Of a stretch of 43,298 nt of DNA, positions 1 to 12,096 are shown piece after piece. The notes under the pieces were generated by a model. It ran no database searches. It had not been told where the DNA came from and saw only the letters and a list, made by a program, of their open reading frames with translations. How positions within the stretch are numbered: position 1 is the stretch's first letter; every line of letters starts with the position of its first letter. Origin of the DNA: Acanthaster planci (lineage: Eukaryota; Echinodermata; Asteroidea; Valvatida; Acanthasteridae); assembly GCF_001949145.1 (NCBI RefSeq), contig NW_019091526.1:626970-670267 (forward strand). The letters run 5' to 3'. The position numbers and the translations under genes were made by a program.

Positions 1-664
1 GGGGTCGGGGGTTGTGTTGCTGTGTACACCGTGCGTACAGAGGGTGAGGGGGTATCAGCCAGTGCGTATCGTACGCAAACCGAAAATTTGTCTTTGAAGA
101 ATTTTAATCATATGAATACACTTTCTCACACAAAAGATACCAGAATCAGCTTTTGTACGTCGAAAAACCATTCAAACACAGCATCCTGCACCGTCCAACC
201 CACTATCTACCGGCGTCTCCCGCAAAAGATATAGGTGACCTCTACATGCCTCTGCATATAGGAGAATAAAAGGCACCAGGAGTATTTTTTGCTTTTGTTC
301 AACATCTTGTTTAAGCTGCCAAGTCGCGCCAATAATAAAGAAATACCGATATAAAAACCTGTTATTTCTTTGGTCATTTGTTTAAGAATGTGGAAGTGAC
401 GTGCGAATAACAGCACTACAATCTATGTACAATGTACTGAAAAATTTATTAACGATGCTAAAGCAAAGTACCCTGAGAAGTCAAAAGATATTGTGGAATG
501 CGTATGCATATGGAGGGGTTGGAGCCATTTCGTACGTCATGTTTACAGGAAGGGGGAGGGGTCTGAAAGTCGGCATTTCGTGCGTACATACTTTATTGAC
601 GGCCCCTAAGGGAAGGGGTAATGGAGTACCTTCAGTTCTGCATTAGACGTCATTTCATTCTCAC
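1..664. other. No gene recognised
   Basis: Short open frames on both strands have no family likeness and no convincing splice borders. The only signal is at the right edge, where the donor of the minus-strand Ser/Thr-rich exon lies. Confidence 0.5.
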
Positions 665-1143
665 CTGTCGTTCTCACGGTGTTGTTGAAAGTAGGCTGAG
701 CTCGAAGCTGGAGTTGTCTTTGTCGTTGCAGTTGACTGCCAATTTGAGTTTTCCTTAGTTGATACAAGAGAAGCTGGCGTAGACAGGACAAATCTTGTCA
801 TGGTGGTTGTAAGAGAGGCTGTTGATCGGCTGGCAGAGCTTAGCAATGTCGTTGCGGTCGGATGTGCTGTTGATGGGTCAGCTGAACTGGGACCTGTACT
901 GCTCATTTCTGTTTCCGTGCTTTCCGTGGTTGACAGCCAATGTGGTGTCGCTTCAGTTGATAGTGGAGACACCGTAGACGGAATGACAGTAATCATGGTG
1001 TCTGCTATAAGTGCTGTTGGTGTGTCAGTTGCGCTGGTTGAGCTCGGACCTGAGCTTGCCGTTGTCCTTGCGCTTGATACCCAATTGTTAGCCTCATCGG
1101 TTGATGAAAGAAAGGATGAGGTATACAGATTGACAGTTGTCAA
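665..1143 (-). CDS. Ser/Thr-rich mucin-like exon of an unidentified gene
   Basis: The minus strand stays open for about 160 codons and encodes a protein dominated by Ser, Thr, Ala and Pro, with recurring blocks such as STEATPHWLSTTEST and IPSTVSPL. This composition is typical of O-glycosylated stalks in mucins and in adhesion GPCR ectodomains. The frame ends at a strong splice donor (CAG|GTGAGA, GT at 664-663), so this is probably an internal or 3' part of an exon whose gene continues left, out of the window. It lies beyond the end of the adhesion GPCR gene on the same strand, so it would belong to a second gene, possibly a tandem relative. The upstream border is unknown because the repeat beyond 1143 contains stops. 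I see no Cys or folded domain. Confidence 0.4.
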
Positions 1144-1625
1144 TTGACAGAGGTGCTAATGATGGGTTGACTGAAGTCAAGCTGGGCTTTCTGATGTCTT
1201 TGAGGTTGACTAATATTCTGTTGTCACCTCAGTTGATGGAAGCAATGACTGGGAAGATGGAATGATAGTTGTCACAGCACTTGCCAGAGGTGTTGATGGT
1301 GCGTCAGTTTGAAGTCGAAGCCGGGCTTGTCGGTTTTGTTGTGATTGAGCGCCATTGTGATGTCGCTTCAGTTGATGAAAGCGACGATACTGTAGACGGG
1401 ATGAAAATTGTCATGGAGCTTGTCATACGTGCTGCTGGTGAGATAGTTGAGGTCAGAGCTAAGCTTGTTGTCGTTGCGATGCTTGATTCCCAATTTGCTG
1501 CAATTAGTCGGTTAATTCAAATGAAGATGGTGCGCATAGAATGGCAGTTGAGAGAGGTGCTACTGATGGGTCGTTTAAACTCACCGCTGAGCCTGTCATT
1601 GCGCCCCATGCTGATTCTAAAGGTT
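770..1625. repeat. Degenerate tandem repeat, unit about 130-190 bp
   Basis: At least six diverged units can be aligned by eye, marked by recurrences of 'gttgatgaaag' and 'gtagacggaatgacag' near 784, 970, 1120, 1255, 1395 and 1525. Read on the minus strand each unit gives a Ser/Thr-rich block with a shared Trp position. Units left of 1143 keep an open frame. Those to the right have stops and frame changes, so part of the array has decayed or is intronic. Confidence 0.55.
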
Positions 1626-1918
1626 CCGCTAAATCAGTAGTAGCATATTGCATTTATAATGCGATCGTAAAATTAGTCTGAAGTGTGTGTGTTGACTTTC
1701 TCTGGATTTGATTGAGTCGTTAGTGTACCTTTGAATTTTGATGCATAATGTCTTGATACTCTTAAAAATTGCAGATTGGGGAAATGGAATGGTACTTATA
1801 TTGATACCTATTGTGTGCACTTATTGCACGCTGTTGGTTCCTGCATTTTCAGTCCGAAGGACAGTGGAGGAACTAGGAACTATTTTTTTGTGACTTGAGT
1901 GGAGTCATTGTGATGTAG

Positions 1919-1945
1919 TGACTCGAGTCAAGTCGAGTCGAGTCA
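1919..1945. repeat. GAGTC short tandem/palindromic repeat
   Basis: A run of overlapping GAGTC/GACTC words, preceded by related words from about 1890. It is simple sequence. The surrounding stretch 1626-2136 holds no gene that I can see. Confidence 0.6.
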
Positions 1946-2136
1946 TTAGGTATAAAATCCAGCGGAGTCGAAAAATAAGCGAAAATTAAGTGCCTACTCC
2001 CGCAAATTTGTCCTCTCATGGCGTATAACGCTTTAACTGAGTTTCAGCGGAACTGAAAGACAGGCAGGCTTTTTCGATCATGGAGTAATATTCATAGCTA
2101 CCAATGAGTGAAATAATGGTTCAGCAGAAGGTTGCT

Positions 2137-2251
2137 TAAAGGCCGGTTCATACTTCACGCGAAAGCTAGTGCGAATGCGAATTCGAGCGAAATTTCCCTG
2201 CAAATCGTCAACTTCGCTTTTGCACTCGCCTGCCATATGAACCGACCCTTA
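2137..2251. mobile_element. MITE-like element with terminal inverted repeats
   Basis: The left end TAAAGGCCGGTTCATA is matched at the right end by the complement of TAAGGGTCGGTTCATA, giving imperfect inverted ends of about 16-18 bp around a 115-bp body rich in 'gcgaa' words. There is no coding capacity, as expected of a non-autonomous DNA transposon. A target-site duplication is not clear, so the family is unassigned. Confidence 0.6.
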
Positions 2252-3240
2252 CAGTTTGCATGGCTACTGAGCAACGCTGATCGTTCTATTAGCGGGAAAC
2301 CTGAAGTGCTGGAGTGATTTTTATTCAGTTTAAAACGTCATTTTCAGTGACAAGGAGAACCTCAATGCATACGCTTCATATTTCCTGGATTATGTTATTG
2401 TGGCGAATGCAACTGACACCTCTTGTGGTGAACCCAGTAACTGGCCGGATCAGGGATGGAATTGACCTGGCCCAACCCCACAAATATATTTATTAACCTT
2501 GAGCAAGGATGAGCGGCTACCCTGACACAAGGGGGGATGTCAGTTAACGAACGGCGGACTAAGCCTAGGGGCAGTTCGTTGGGTGGAAGTTTACCACCAA
2601 TTAGGAAAGACTGGATTCATCTGGCAATACAGCAATGAAACACAGGGAAACCTAAATAAACCTCACAGTGACACAGGATTTCCAAGGACAATAATCAAGT
2701 ATTTGATTTATTGCAATAAAAGTCAATAAGGTATATAAATCACACAAGGTTTATGTACACAATACACCTAACAAGTCAATACAATATGCCTCACGACTAA
2801 CTTAAACACAGCTAGCCTACAACCCAAGGGTTACCTCACTAAATAGTGATAGCCCTCACACAAATAACACAGAGTGTCATGCAAAACAGGGTCGATCTAA
2901 CGAAAGGGAAATTACCCTCACAGCGATCTGAGTACATCAACAGCAAACAGCAAAGACCACTAGCTCCCAGCCTAGGTTCACGACACTCAGCTCTATCACT
3001 AAAGTAATCTAGACCCAATACGGTTCGCTACTACACCTACCAGTTACAGTCACTACACGCAGCGCCCCAGGTGCAGCGTCCACGCTATACCTCACACAGT
3101 CACAGCACAGAACGGTAGACTGCGTCCTCCAAGATCCTGCCACTCTGCGACCCAGCAGCGAAACTCACTAACTGATTGTGCGCGCTTTAAGCACGCCGCA
3201 AGCGCCCAGACCTAGTGCTCTACGCAACGCTGATTGGTCA
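2252..3240. other. Non-coding region, plus strand rich in A and C
   Basis: From about 2500 to 3200 the plus strand is strongly enriched in A and C with few G runs, unlike its flanks. This suggests a transposon-derived or formerly transcribed segment. Near 3232-3258 an inverted CCAAT box (ATTGG) stands about 20 bp before TATAAA, which is a promoter-like arrangement, but I see no gene downstream of it. Confidence 0.3.
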
Positions 3241-6200
3241 ACGCAATGCTTTATAAATCATGACTTAGACTGGCATTCATGCCTACCCCTGTTTCGTCAC
3301 ATTATCATGTTTGTACAATTTGCACACAGTTTGCAGTTTTTGAGTGCTTTTTGGCCGATTTGATTTAATTCACGCAACTTAATTGAAGCTTATTGAAGTC
3401 TGAAAGAAGTAGTTTTGTGTTTACTGTTTGCTGTTTTGTTTTTCTTTTTTATTTTCTTTTGGTTTGGCTTTTGCTATTGACTGTACTTGAATTCAATTTC
3501 GTTTCTTTCGCTTCCAAATTCATTTCCTTGTTACGCAATTCGTATATGACAACTTCCAGGTATGTGGTGAAAGCTGGCCATCTCGACAATGGTATTACAC
3601 GGCCCATTAGGGCAAAGTGTCGAGTATCAATAGGCTCTTCCGTTGTATTCTCTTTGCAAAACGCCTGCGCATTCAAAAAAGTTAATTGAATTGCAGCTAT
3701 TATGTGAGGCAATTCAATCCAGCGCAGCAGCGGGATAATTATTGGACGGACAGCCGGATTTTGAATGAGAGAGAAAAACGCGAGTTAGCTGCTCTTTCCC
3801 CTTTGCTTATATCCGATGATTAAATCGAAAAAACAGTACATCATTACCGCAGAGGGAAGGGTAGGATGCCCATTAAGTCAGGCAAAGACCATGAAATACC
3901 CTGCATTCCTGGGAGCAAACAGGCGCCACCACTGCAAATCGCTCAAATACAATGTTGTCGTTACTAACAGGCAATGTAAGGCAGGGTGAGGGTGGATGAT
4001 GTAGTAGGGTCCTTCAACCAAAGGCAAACACAACAACCATTCACTACTGGAAAACGTCTGTTTCGAAAAAGTATAACCAATATATTTAGTTCATTTTTAG
4101 AATTGCATTGCCAATTAAAGAAATTCTATTTGCTTGAAAAAACTAACAAAGAATTTACAAGACAGAACATAGAGTAAATTTGTAGTGAAAACCACAAACA
4201 ATACTAATCTTATACTGGTCAGTAGACCTATCACGTGAGATTCATGAACTACAAAGGCGTTTGGGGTTTTTGTATAATAGATATGATTACGGGAGTTTAG
4301 TCCTCTCGAAATTTCAGGGCGAAAAATAGGAATCTGTGTATGCAAATGGTAACAATCCTCTTAGGTAAAGAGAAAGCGTCGACCATGCCAACGGTACGTG
4401 TGTTAACACTAGAAATAAATAATTGTTGTTTATATTGATTTGTTTATATTGTTTTATATGATTATAATGATATTTTGATTTAATTTGCAAGAGCAACAGC
4501 TTCATTGTTCTGTGTAAAATGCATAAGTGACAATTAAGCAAAACGTCATTGACTAAAAAACTCGGCTTCAGCGTGAAGTCTATGAGTTCCTTTTACTGTC
4601 AAGAAAAGGTTACGGTATTTGTTGGAACTATGTCTCCAATAGATACATTAGACAGGGAGGTAAATTTGACTCTACATTCCACAAAAAACATAACGGAGAG
4701 CAATGATCAATGATCCATATATGATATCACACAATACACCTTAAAGCAATGCTTTCTGTTTTGCTTTGAACTTTGTTACTTTTTACTTCAGTTGACTTAA
4801 TGTACACTAAATCCACTACACACATCTTAGCGGTCAGTGATTGCATACTGCAAGTGTAAAATCCACCATTTCAAAAGTTAAATCTATAAAAATTCAACCT
4901 TTAATTTAGTGTTTAATTTTTAAAAACTCGTTTTCAAGGAAACTACTGAAAAACCTGAAAACACACTTGAATTGTTGAATTAACCCTAAAAAACTGTGAA
5001 TTTAACTCAATGTGTAGTAACTGAACTACAGCCCCCCCCCCAAGTCTCCAGTTTCTGGTCAGTGTACACGTCGCCGTAGACCTGTGTGTCGGTAAGATAA
5101 CAAAGCATTTTACTTGGCATAAAATGATGTCCAAAATCTGCCAAACTTGCTCGATCGAATGGAATCCTGCTAATGTGTTTTAGATGGAGTACAGTTGAGT
5201 AATACAGTAAAGGAGTCCCTCTAAGCCCTCTTTACATTTAGTCGGGCGCTCTTTTTCAGATGAAGTCATTTCTGTGTTTACAAACGAGATAGTCTATGTC
5301 CTGTTTGCATGTACAGGCTGAAAACGATTTTAAACAGTTAATATTGTGGTGACATTCTATTTTAGTATTTGTAGTTCCCAACGGTAGGCCTACGTGCACA
5401 TGCAGTCACGTTGTATGCGAACATATTTCCAGAAAAAAAGTGAGGGTGAAATAAGCTGCGTCGCCGGACCGAACGTATTTTCTTTGTAAAGAAGGCTTTT
5501 CTGGTGGTTCACACGCGACTATGAAATGCTCAAGTTCAAAAGTTGAAAAAGTGTTTTAACTAAAGGGATTGGGTAATCTATTTTTCCCGAGGGTCGTTTA
5601 ATCCAGTTTCCAGACGTAAAGATTTATGCGATAACACATTCAGTGAATAATGTGTCCCACACTTCTACTAATACAGGTTGCATTCACTGTTTTACACGTT
5701 ATTTGGTCTGAGGGCAAGTAAATCAATCCATCATGTTTCATTCTGTCCATGTCAATAACTGGCTTATTAGGCATAAATATATTCAGTATAATTATCTGAA
5801 TTTTCCCTGCAATAAGAAATGTCACGAAAGCTTGCTCGTAACTGAAATATTGCCAAAGGAACGCCGTGGAATGCCCGGGCGAATGTGAATGCACTTTTGA
5901 GTGTAATCTGGATTGGAATACACTTTCTTTGACAAACTCTACAATGAATAGTAATAATTGCAGAGGTAATTGAAACGATGCTAAGCCTCTTACAGTTTTG
6001 CGCAAAAAATACCGCTTCCTCAGAAAGGGCTGCTATGTTGGCAAATTCTTTACATTTGTAGAAACGTCGCTTCTATCAGTAACAAATGACATGTAGATTT
6101 TTTAAAAGGTGCGTCACAGGATTGAATTAAATCAAACTCGCTGTGGTTACAAATAGTTGACATACTTTAACAACCGCACGTATATTTTCTGAGGAATCAG

Positions 6201-7586
6201 TGAAACTGTGCATATTTCCTGTACGCCAGCCTCTGGTACTGTTAGTCCAAACTATTGTAATATTCTAAAATAACATCACATCAGACAAATATTTACAAAA
6301 TGAAACAAAAAAATCAGCAGATCATGAACGCTCAAAAAAGTACGTGTAAATTTTGTCTGCTTGAAAGGCAAGAATACTTTGCGACAGCCTATTAAGCATC
6401 GTCCAAAACACCAAAGATATTAGCCTTGCACTGCCTAAGATTTCATTAATGTGTAGCACTATAGAGGCCACACTTTAACGCTGAATGAAATTGAATACAA
6501 TACTTTTCACTGTCCAAAAGTAGCCCTACCCATTGCATTTAATTCGTTTAAATTTAACGGGAAAATATAACGCTTCAGCCGCTCTAAAATCAGAATGCTA
6601 TCTTTAGAGTAGTACCATGCAAAGCAGTTTGTGTTTCTGTGCATCCGAGATGTAAATATGTGCCGTTACATCCAACGCTTATTTTATTAAACCGTGCTTA
6701 TATACTGGCTAAAAAGTTACAAATCAAAATACTATTTTAGGCCTATCTGAGTATACATATATCAATAATACGATATCTCATATAATACATAATTTTATCT
6801 GAGTATATATCAATTCTATAATATAATAATATAATTGAAAATGAAAATCTAAATTCGTTCTCTTAGGCTATAACCAGACATTATTTTTTAAGACGTCAGT
6901 TGATAACTTTTTCATGTGATGATGCTATGCGTTTTAGCTTCAGCGTGCTTATAGATTGGGGAATTCTAATTTGTGCCAGGTGAATCCGGCATCCTCCAGC
7001 TGCATGCAAGTCATATCCACGCTGACTTTATGCCATCTGTTGGGGAAAAGGTTTGGAAAAAAAGTACGTCAAAAGTTACCCGAAAAGTAGATGGTCGGCA
7101 AGACGTCATGTAGTAGGCCTACATTTGTGGTCAACCGTTTGGGCACAAGCCGTTGTTTAAAATGAACATTTTCCTGATGGTTACTGGTACTTCTAGTGGC
7201 AAGCAGGTAAAGATCGAAGCTGAAGTATAAAAAATAATAATTAAAAAAATGAAATCAAAGATGCCAGAACACAAGGCTTGTGGGATGCTTTATGTAAGGT
7301 ACTCAGGATATTATCAAAAGCCAATTCACGGGTTAAATCACAAGTATAAGGTAATGAACAGTAAATTTTTACAAGCTTGTATTCAATTTGTGACTTGCTT
7401 GTGTGCAATGCGTTGATTATACAGCTCGACAACCTGTTGTTGCTCTAATGATGAGAATGAACGTCAATCAATCAAAACGTCAAACCTCTAAACGGAGTAA
7501 GTCCGTTTATACGTTTGGGATTTGCTTGTTTGCACAATATTTATGATCACCTTCAAAAAAAGTATATACTTATTTACGAACCCAAT
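3241..7586. other. Gene-poor AT-rich interval
   Basis: No frame on either strand shows a recognisable domain or a phased exon chain. Simple features are a C10 run at 5032-5041 and an AT-rich patch at 6740-6840 in which 'tatctgagtata' occurs twice. Confidence 0.4.
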
Positions 7587-8911
7587 TTTGTTATTTTTCT
7601 TCGGCATTCAATACCATCAAGCCTCACGTTCTCATGAGTAAGGTGCCAGGTAATAACCCGTACTTGGTACTTCGGATTAATGATTTTTTACCAAACAGAT
7701 CACAGAGGGTTAGGTTTGCAAACACAGTGTCTGAAGTTATTTACATTAGCACAAGTGTCCCTCAAGGGTGTGTTTTGTCCCTATGCTGTTCTCATTGTAT
7801 ACAAGTTATTTCTGTCTTTAGAGTGGATCATGTGTTATGATCACTGCTATTACTGGACTGATTACTAACAATTGTGATAGTGAATATAGAAATGAGATTT
7901 GCAGATTTGTTGAGTGATGCCATCGTAATCACCTGATTTTGAACATACAAAAAACCAAAGAAATGATATTCAACTTTTGTAAAACAACTAATAGCATTGA
8001 ACCTATCACAATCAACAATACTCCAGTTAAAGTGGTTCATGAGTTTAAGTACTTGGGGGCAATTGTTGATGACAAACTAAGTTGGAATGCGAATACAAGT
8101 AGAATTTCCAAACTATCTAACCAACGGCTTTACTTTTTAAGAAAATTAAAACCTTTTTATGTTAATAATCAGATTGTAAAGATTTTCTTTCAGAGTACGG
8201 CTCAGTCAATTATAACCTTTTGTTTTATTAGCTGGTTTAACCCACTCTCCTTGTGTAATCTTGAAAACTCCATCGCACAGATAAGCAAGCCCGGAGGATT
8301 ACTGGGGTCGATTTTTTTAGAAATCGCCCAACGTCATGTTACCAGAAAGTTCAATGAAATATCGTTTAATTCTACCCACCTCCTCAATCCCTTCATTATT
8401 TGGAATCGATCTGGTAGGGTACGCCAACTTGCACTCAAGACAAACAGACTCAAGTCGTCTTTCTTGCCATGGGCCATCCATATTTTTAATTTATCTTTTA
8501 CTAAATAGGCCTAATGCGTTCTTTTAATCTATTTTATCTTACTAAACTGTGATTTTTGTGTCAAATTCACCGTTCCAATGTTTCTAATGCTGTTTTTGAC
8601 CCTTTATCAGTTTGTTTATATCCCTTGTACCTCCTCCATCCGCTCATTTTCCCTCCTCACCGTCCTCCCTATTTTCCACCTTCCTGTATTTGTGTTCCTC
8701 CATCGTTTCCTTCCTTACAATTTCACCCCATCGTCATCGTAATTCTGAATCTGTAAAATGTGTATTGTTGTAATTGTTGTAACTGCGTGTATCTATAATC
8801 TATTGGTATTTTTAGGTTAAATATTTTAATGCTAATGTTTTAATGCTAATCTTATATTGTACTCTAGGGAGGTAATGTTTGTGCTTTTTATGTTCTAAGC
8901 ATGACAATAAA
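7587..8911 (+). pseudogene. Truncated LINE (CR1/L2/Rex1-like) reverse transcriptase remnant
   Basis: The 3' half of a non-LTR retrotransposon. A first block (7587-7790) carries FSSAFNTIKPH and the reverse-transcriptase signature SVPQGCVLS. After a frame change, a second block (about 7870-8508) carries the palm/thumb motifs LILNIQKTKEMIF and FKYLGAIVDDKLSW followed by QRLYFLRKLKPF. The region that should encode the catalytic FADD box (about 7800-7860) is scrambled, and in-frame stops occur around 7820 and 7914, so the copy is dead. A 3' UTR with AATAAA at 8906-8911 follows. The 5' end is missing, as is usual for LINE copies. Confidence 0.85.
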
Positions 8912-9122
8912 TGTTGGAATTTTGGGAAATATGTAAACGGATTTGAAACTTTTCGTTAAAACGTTTGAACGTGTAAACGTCCCACCCTTATTGCTTTACA
9001 TTTACTTCAAGCCCTCCTTGTACCACAATGATGCCCAGCATCTCCTGGTGGTAAAGTTAACTTCATTTTAGCAAAATAACGTATTTTGTTCATCAGTTGT
9101 AGTATTTTACTTGACGGTGCAT

Positions 9123-9172
9123 TCAAGATACATCCGAGTCCAACAGGCGCGAGGTTATACTGATCCATCCAC
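9123..9172 (-). CDS. Adhesion GPCR: candidate last coding exon
   Basis: After the acceptor TTGGCAG|G the frame continues from the previous exon (phase 1) for 16 codons, ending SRLLDSDVS and TGA. The exon is short and was chosen because phase and acceptor agree. The alternative is that exon 9467-9605 reads through to a stop at 9282, giving a longer hydrophobic tail. I saw no AATAAA close downstream on this strand. Confidence 0.35.
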
Positions 9173-9466
9173 CTGCCAACGGGTACCAAGAATTTTTACC
9201 TCAGAGGTATCGTGGTACCGTTTGTTCTTCTAACATGAAAAGCCCTCGCACAGACTAGTCACGCCCATAGAAGGTCACTTTTCAACAAACAGCGACTGGG
9301 GTTGTTTCCGAATTTTTTTGGTTCTCAATCTGAATGTACAACGCGACGGTACAAACGCCTGTCAAGGGAAACAAACGGAAAACCTGAAGATTGTGACCAA
9401 AGATCGTTCCCGGCGCTATGCGATCTTTGATTGTGACCAATAAGAAAATACCAGACAGATACATAC

Positions 9467-9605
9467 CATCTGGAGCCTCAGAGACGGTCGGAAATGTCAT
9501 CTCTTTATTTCCATTATTGATGCTGTTCATCGTGGCATTGGACGAGGCGTGCGGTTTGAGACGGCGTGAAAACTGGCGACGGACGCGGCCAAATGCTTGT
9601 TTAAC
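9467..9605 (-). CDS. Adhesion GPCR: cytoplasmic tail exon
   Basis: Acceptor CTTGTGTCGTAG|GTTAAA. It starts in phase 0 directly after the TM7 exon and encodes VKQAFGRVRRQFSRRLKP, a basic juxtamembrane stretch typical of B2 receptor tails, followed by a Ser/Asn-rich segment ending SEAPDG. A donor GGTATGT closes it in phase 1. Without splicing the frame would run to a stop at 9282. The intron to the previous exon (9606-10227) holds nothing I recognise. Confidence 0.75.
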
Positions 9606-10227
9606 CTACGACACAAGGTGCAGGTGAAAGAACGTTTAAAAAGGTAGAGTATGAAATTAATCAAAAAGCTCAAAAAGGATGGAAGGAAGGAACTCAGATG
9701 CATCAGCTCAATGCGTTATTAAAAACAATAATAGAAGCCTAGCAATGCGACAAATTCAGCGCGCGCCCTTTAGGGGAGCATGCCGTTTCGTTTCCTGCCA
9801 TCTCAGGCTAGTGCATGATTAATTGGAGTCAATTGCATCTTGGGCCTACTAACTGTCCACAAACACCTCAAACAACATGAGCGGCAACAACAGGAAAGAC
9901 CACCCAGAAGTAATGAGGAAGACAGGTAAAATCGGGCTCGCCATAATTCAAACTGCGAAGAATCTTACACTGAGCATCCAGATCTTACAAGATTATGGAA
10001 AATACGACGTAACATCTTATATTCAGAGATTGCATAGGTCTATTATCTCACACACTCACTTGTTCTGAACATTTTTTTTCTGTGCTGAGTAATATATTCA
10101 TTGAGCGAGTTTCGCATATTTCATAACTGAAAGCCGATAACTGATAACCGATAACTGAAAGATCTGTTGACGAGATCTTCATGTGTGTGATTTCAAATCC
10201 GTGGGCATCAGCCATGCCGGAACTCAC

Positions 10228-10269
10228 CTCGTCAGTGTTCAGACAGTACAAGAAAAAGATGAACACGCC
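10228..10269 (-). CDS. Adhesion GPCR: end of TM7 (42-bp exon)
   Basis: Acceptor CTTTCACCCTAG and donor GAG|GTGAGT enclose 14 codons, GVFIFFLYCLNTDE, phase 0 to 0. It completes TM7 after LNSSQ in the previous exon. The LNS-Q-GVFIF pattern is a hallmark of adhesion GPCRs, and in many of them the intron sits at exactly this Q|G position. Confidence 0.9.
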
Positions 10270-10427
10270 CTAGGGTGAAAGATAAGCAATAAAAGTTACA
10301 TGGGATAGAAAATATGTCAAAATCCATTATCATTAGGACGGTTGGTGATGCATGCAACCAGCTCCTTCATGAGCATATTTATTGAAAAAACGTCGACTTT
10401 CCTGACAGTCACAAACTCCATCTGTAC

Positions 10428-10560
10428 CTGTGATGAGTTCAGAATGACGAAGAGATAGTAGAAGAAGAGTTTGGAGTCTTCAGCTGTGTTGAGGCCCAAA
10501 CCAAAGAGCCAAGCAAATCCCATGACAGGCTGAACAATCAACAGTGCCCTCGTGAAAACC
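10428..10560 (-). CDS. Adhesion GPCR: TM6 and most of TM7
   Basis: Acceptor CTTTTTTCTCCCAG and donor CACAG|GTACAG. It encodes VFTRALLIVQPVMGFAWLFG (TM6, with the family's P..G..W.FG motif), a short extracellular loop LNTAEDSK, then FFYYLFVILNSSQ (TM7). Phase 2 in, phase 0 out. Residues known to matter for tethered-agonist binding in TM6 (the W-L-F-G toggle region) are intact. Confidence 0.93.
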
Positions 10561-11078
10561 CTGGGAGAAAAAAGTTAAAGGAGGTGGAAGGTTCTTTCCT
10601 CTTAATCCAAATCCAATTATTCAATAAGCTTCAGCTAAAATCGGTCTATCTTATCCTCTTTAGCATGTACGTTTTGATTGCCTATCATATAACTGTAAAA
10701 TGAGAAGGATGGTCTACCAAGAACCCACTTTCGTATACATTATTGAACCATATTCTCAACGAGAGGAAAAGATCGAGTTCGCAATTAACAGTTTCAAAGC
10801 ATTAATGGATGTCTCTTTAGGCTAGTTATCCTAGTTCGGGTTTGAGTTCTCTTAGTTCCTCAGAGAATAGTGGCAACAAGAATCACATCAAATTAAGACC
10901 ATAACCAAAAAGGGGAAATAGATCATTCAACCCCCCCCCCGAAACTCTGTCTGTTTCTAACCAGGTGCAAAATTGAGATTTCAAATGTGGTTTTATTGTA
11001 AAAAGGTTATGGCGATGGAAAACGCAATATATATTTTTATGTGTCAATGTAGACTTAGTGCAGGAATTCTATGATTAC

Positions 11079-11164
11079 TTTATTTTGGCAACTTCAGTCT
11101 TGCTTTTCAGGACTTGCAGTTTCAGTAGTGCCGCCAATGTGTAGATCAGAAAGACCACATTTAC
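11079..11164 (-). CDS. Adhesion GPCR: TM5 end and intracellular loop 3
   Basis: Acceptor TTTAAATATAG and donor AAA|GTAATC. It encodes VNVVFLIYTLAALLKLQV followed by a Lys-rich loop, LKSKTEVAKIK. Phase 0 in, phase 2 out, joining in frame to TM6. The V-N at the start matches the conserved N of TM5 in class B2 receptors. Confidence 0.88.
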
Positions 11165-11446
11165 CTATATTTAAACGAACGTAGATGAATTGGAATAGCC
11201 ATTAATTAACAAAAGAGAAATAACTTCAACATAATCACTTTTTACGTGTCTTTAATTAAAAAATAATCCTCAGACTGATTGTAAAATTACGGACTATATT
11301 TGTTTGGACTGAGTTAAAACCACACCTAGACGCATAACTGTGGTGACATTACCAAAATTAATAAAACGAATACACAAACAATTGCAATTTTGAAGGATGA
11401 ACGACAGATTTTCTCTAGAGAAAATCAGAAAATTGATCTTAATTAC

Positions 11447-11507
11447 CATCATAACAAAGATGACGGGAGCAATAAATGCCCATTTACTCGCCCCATTCAG
11501 CCAGCAA
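11447..11507 (-). CDS. Adhesion GPCR: extracellular loop 2 and start of TM5
   Basis: Acceptor TTGTCCTACACAG and donor ATG|GTAATT. With the split codon it encodes NCWLNGASKWAFIAPVIFVM. CWL is the conserved loop-2 Cys that pairs with the Cys at the top of TM3, and WAFIAPV is the typical B2 entry to TM5. Phase 2 in, phase 0 out. Confidence 0.92.
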
Positions 11508-12029
11508 CTGTGTAGGACAAAAATTAATGAGCATCTCAATTAGATTCGAGTTAAGTACATTCTATTCGTTCAGATACGGCAGATTTCCTCTTTGACTTTC
11601 CAAGAAAAACTGCTGTCATTTTGTAGGTTTGCAAATCGAAGCTCACAGTGACCTAAACTTTTACATTTAAACAAACGAAAATTAATCTCTTTGACACTCT
11701 AGTCGTTTCGCTTTTGTTTCGATTGTTGAAACAAAAGCCTATTAGCTAGGTAACCCACTGCCATTGGGGAGTGTAAAAAATATTCACCATGCTGTTTCCG
11801 CAAACGAAAGAACGATTATGAGATACGATTACCTCAGATTCGCGTTTCATATACTTACATTTCTTAATGACATAAAAATTGGCCACTACAAAACTGAATA
11901 CTTTGCGTGAATGTAAATGAGAAGATAAATTTCTTAGAGCAAGGCACCCACTAAAAATAGCTGACAGAAGGGCAATTCCCTGCCCCTGTTAGGTGCCGTG
12001 AGATTGCAAATGAATCGAACACGACTTAC

Positions 12030-12096
12030 TTTTCGTCTGTGCCGTAACTATCAAAAGCAGAGGCGAGGGATATTAAGACCACAGGGACTGGCGAAC
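12030..12096 (-). CDS. Adhesion GPCR: TM4
   Basis: Acceptor CCCGAATTCCAG and donor AAA|GTAAGT. It encodes GSPVPVVLISLASAFDSYGT, that is TM4 after the GWG motif supplied by the previous exon, then the start of extracellular loop 2. Phase 1 in, phase 2 out. The flanking introns (11508-12029 and 12097-13016) hold no other recognised feature, apart from a short palindrome around 'gacaccatttggtgtc' at about 12358. Confidence 0.9.
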
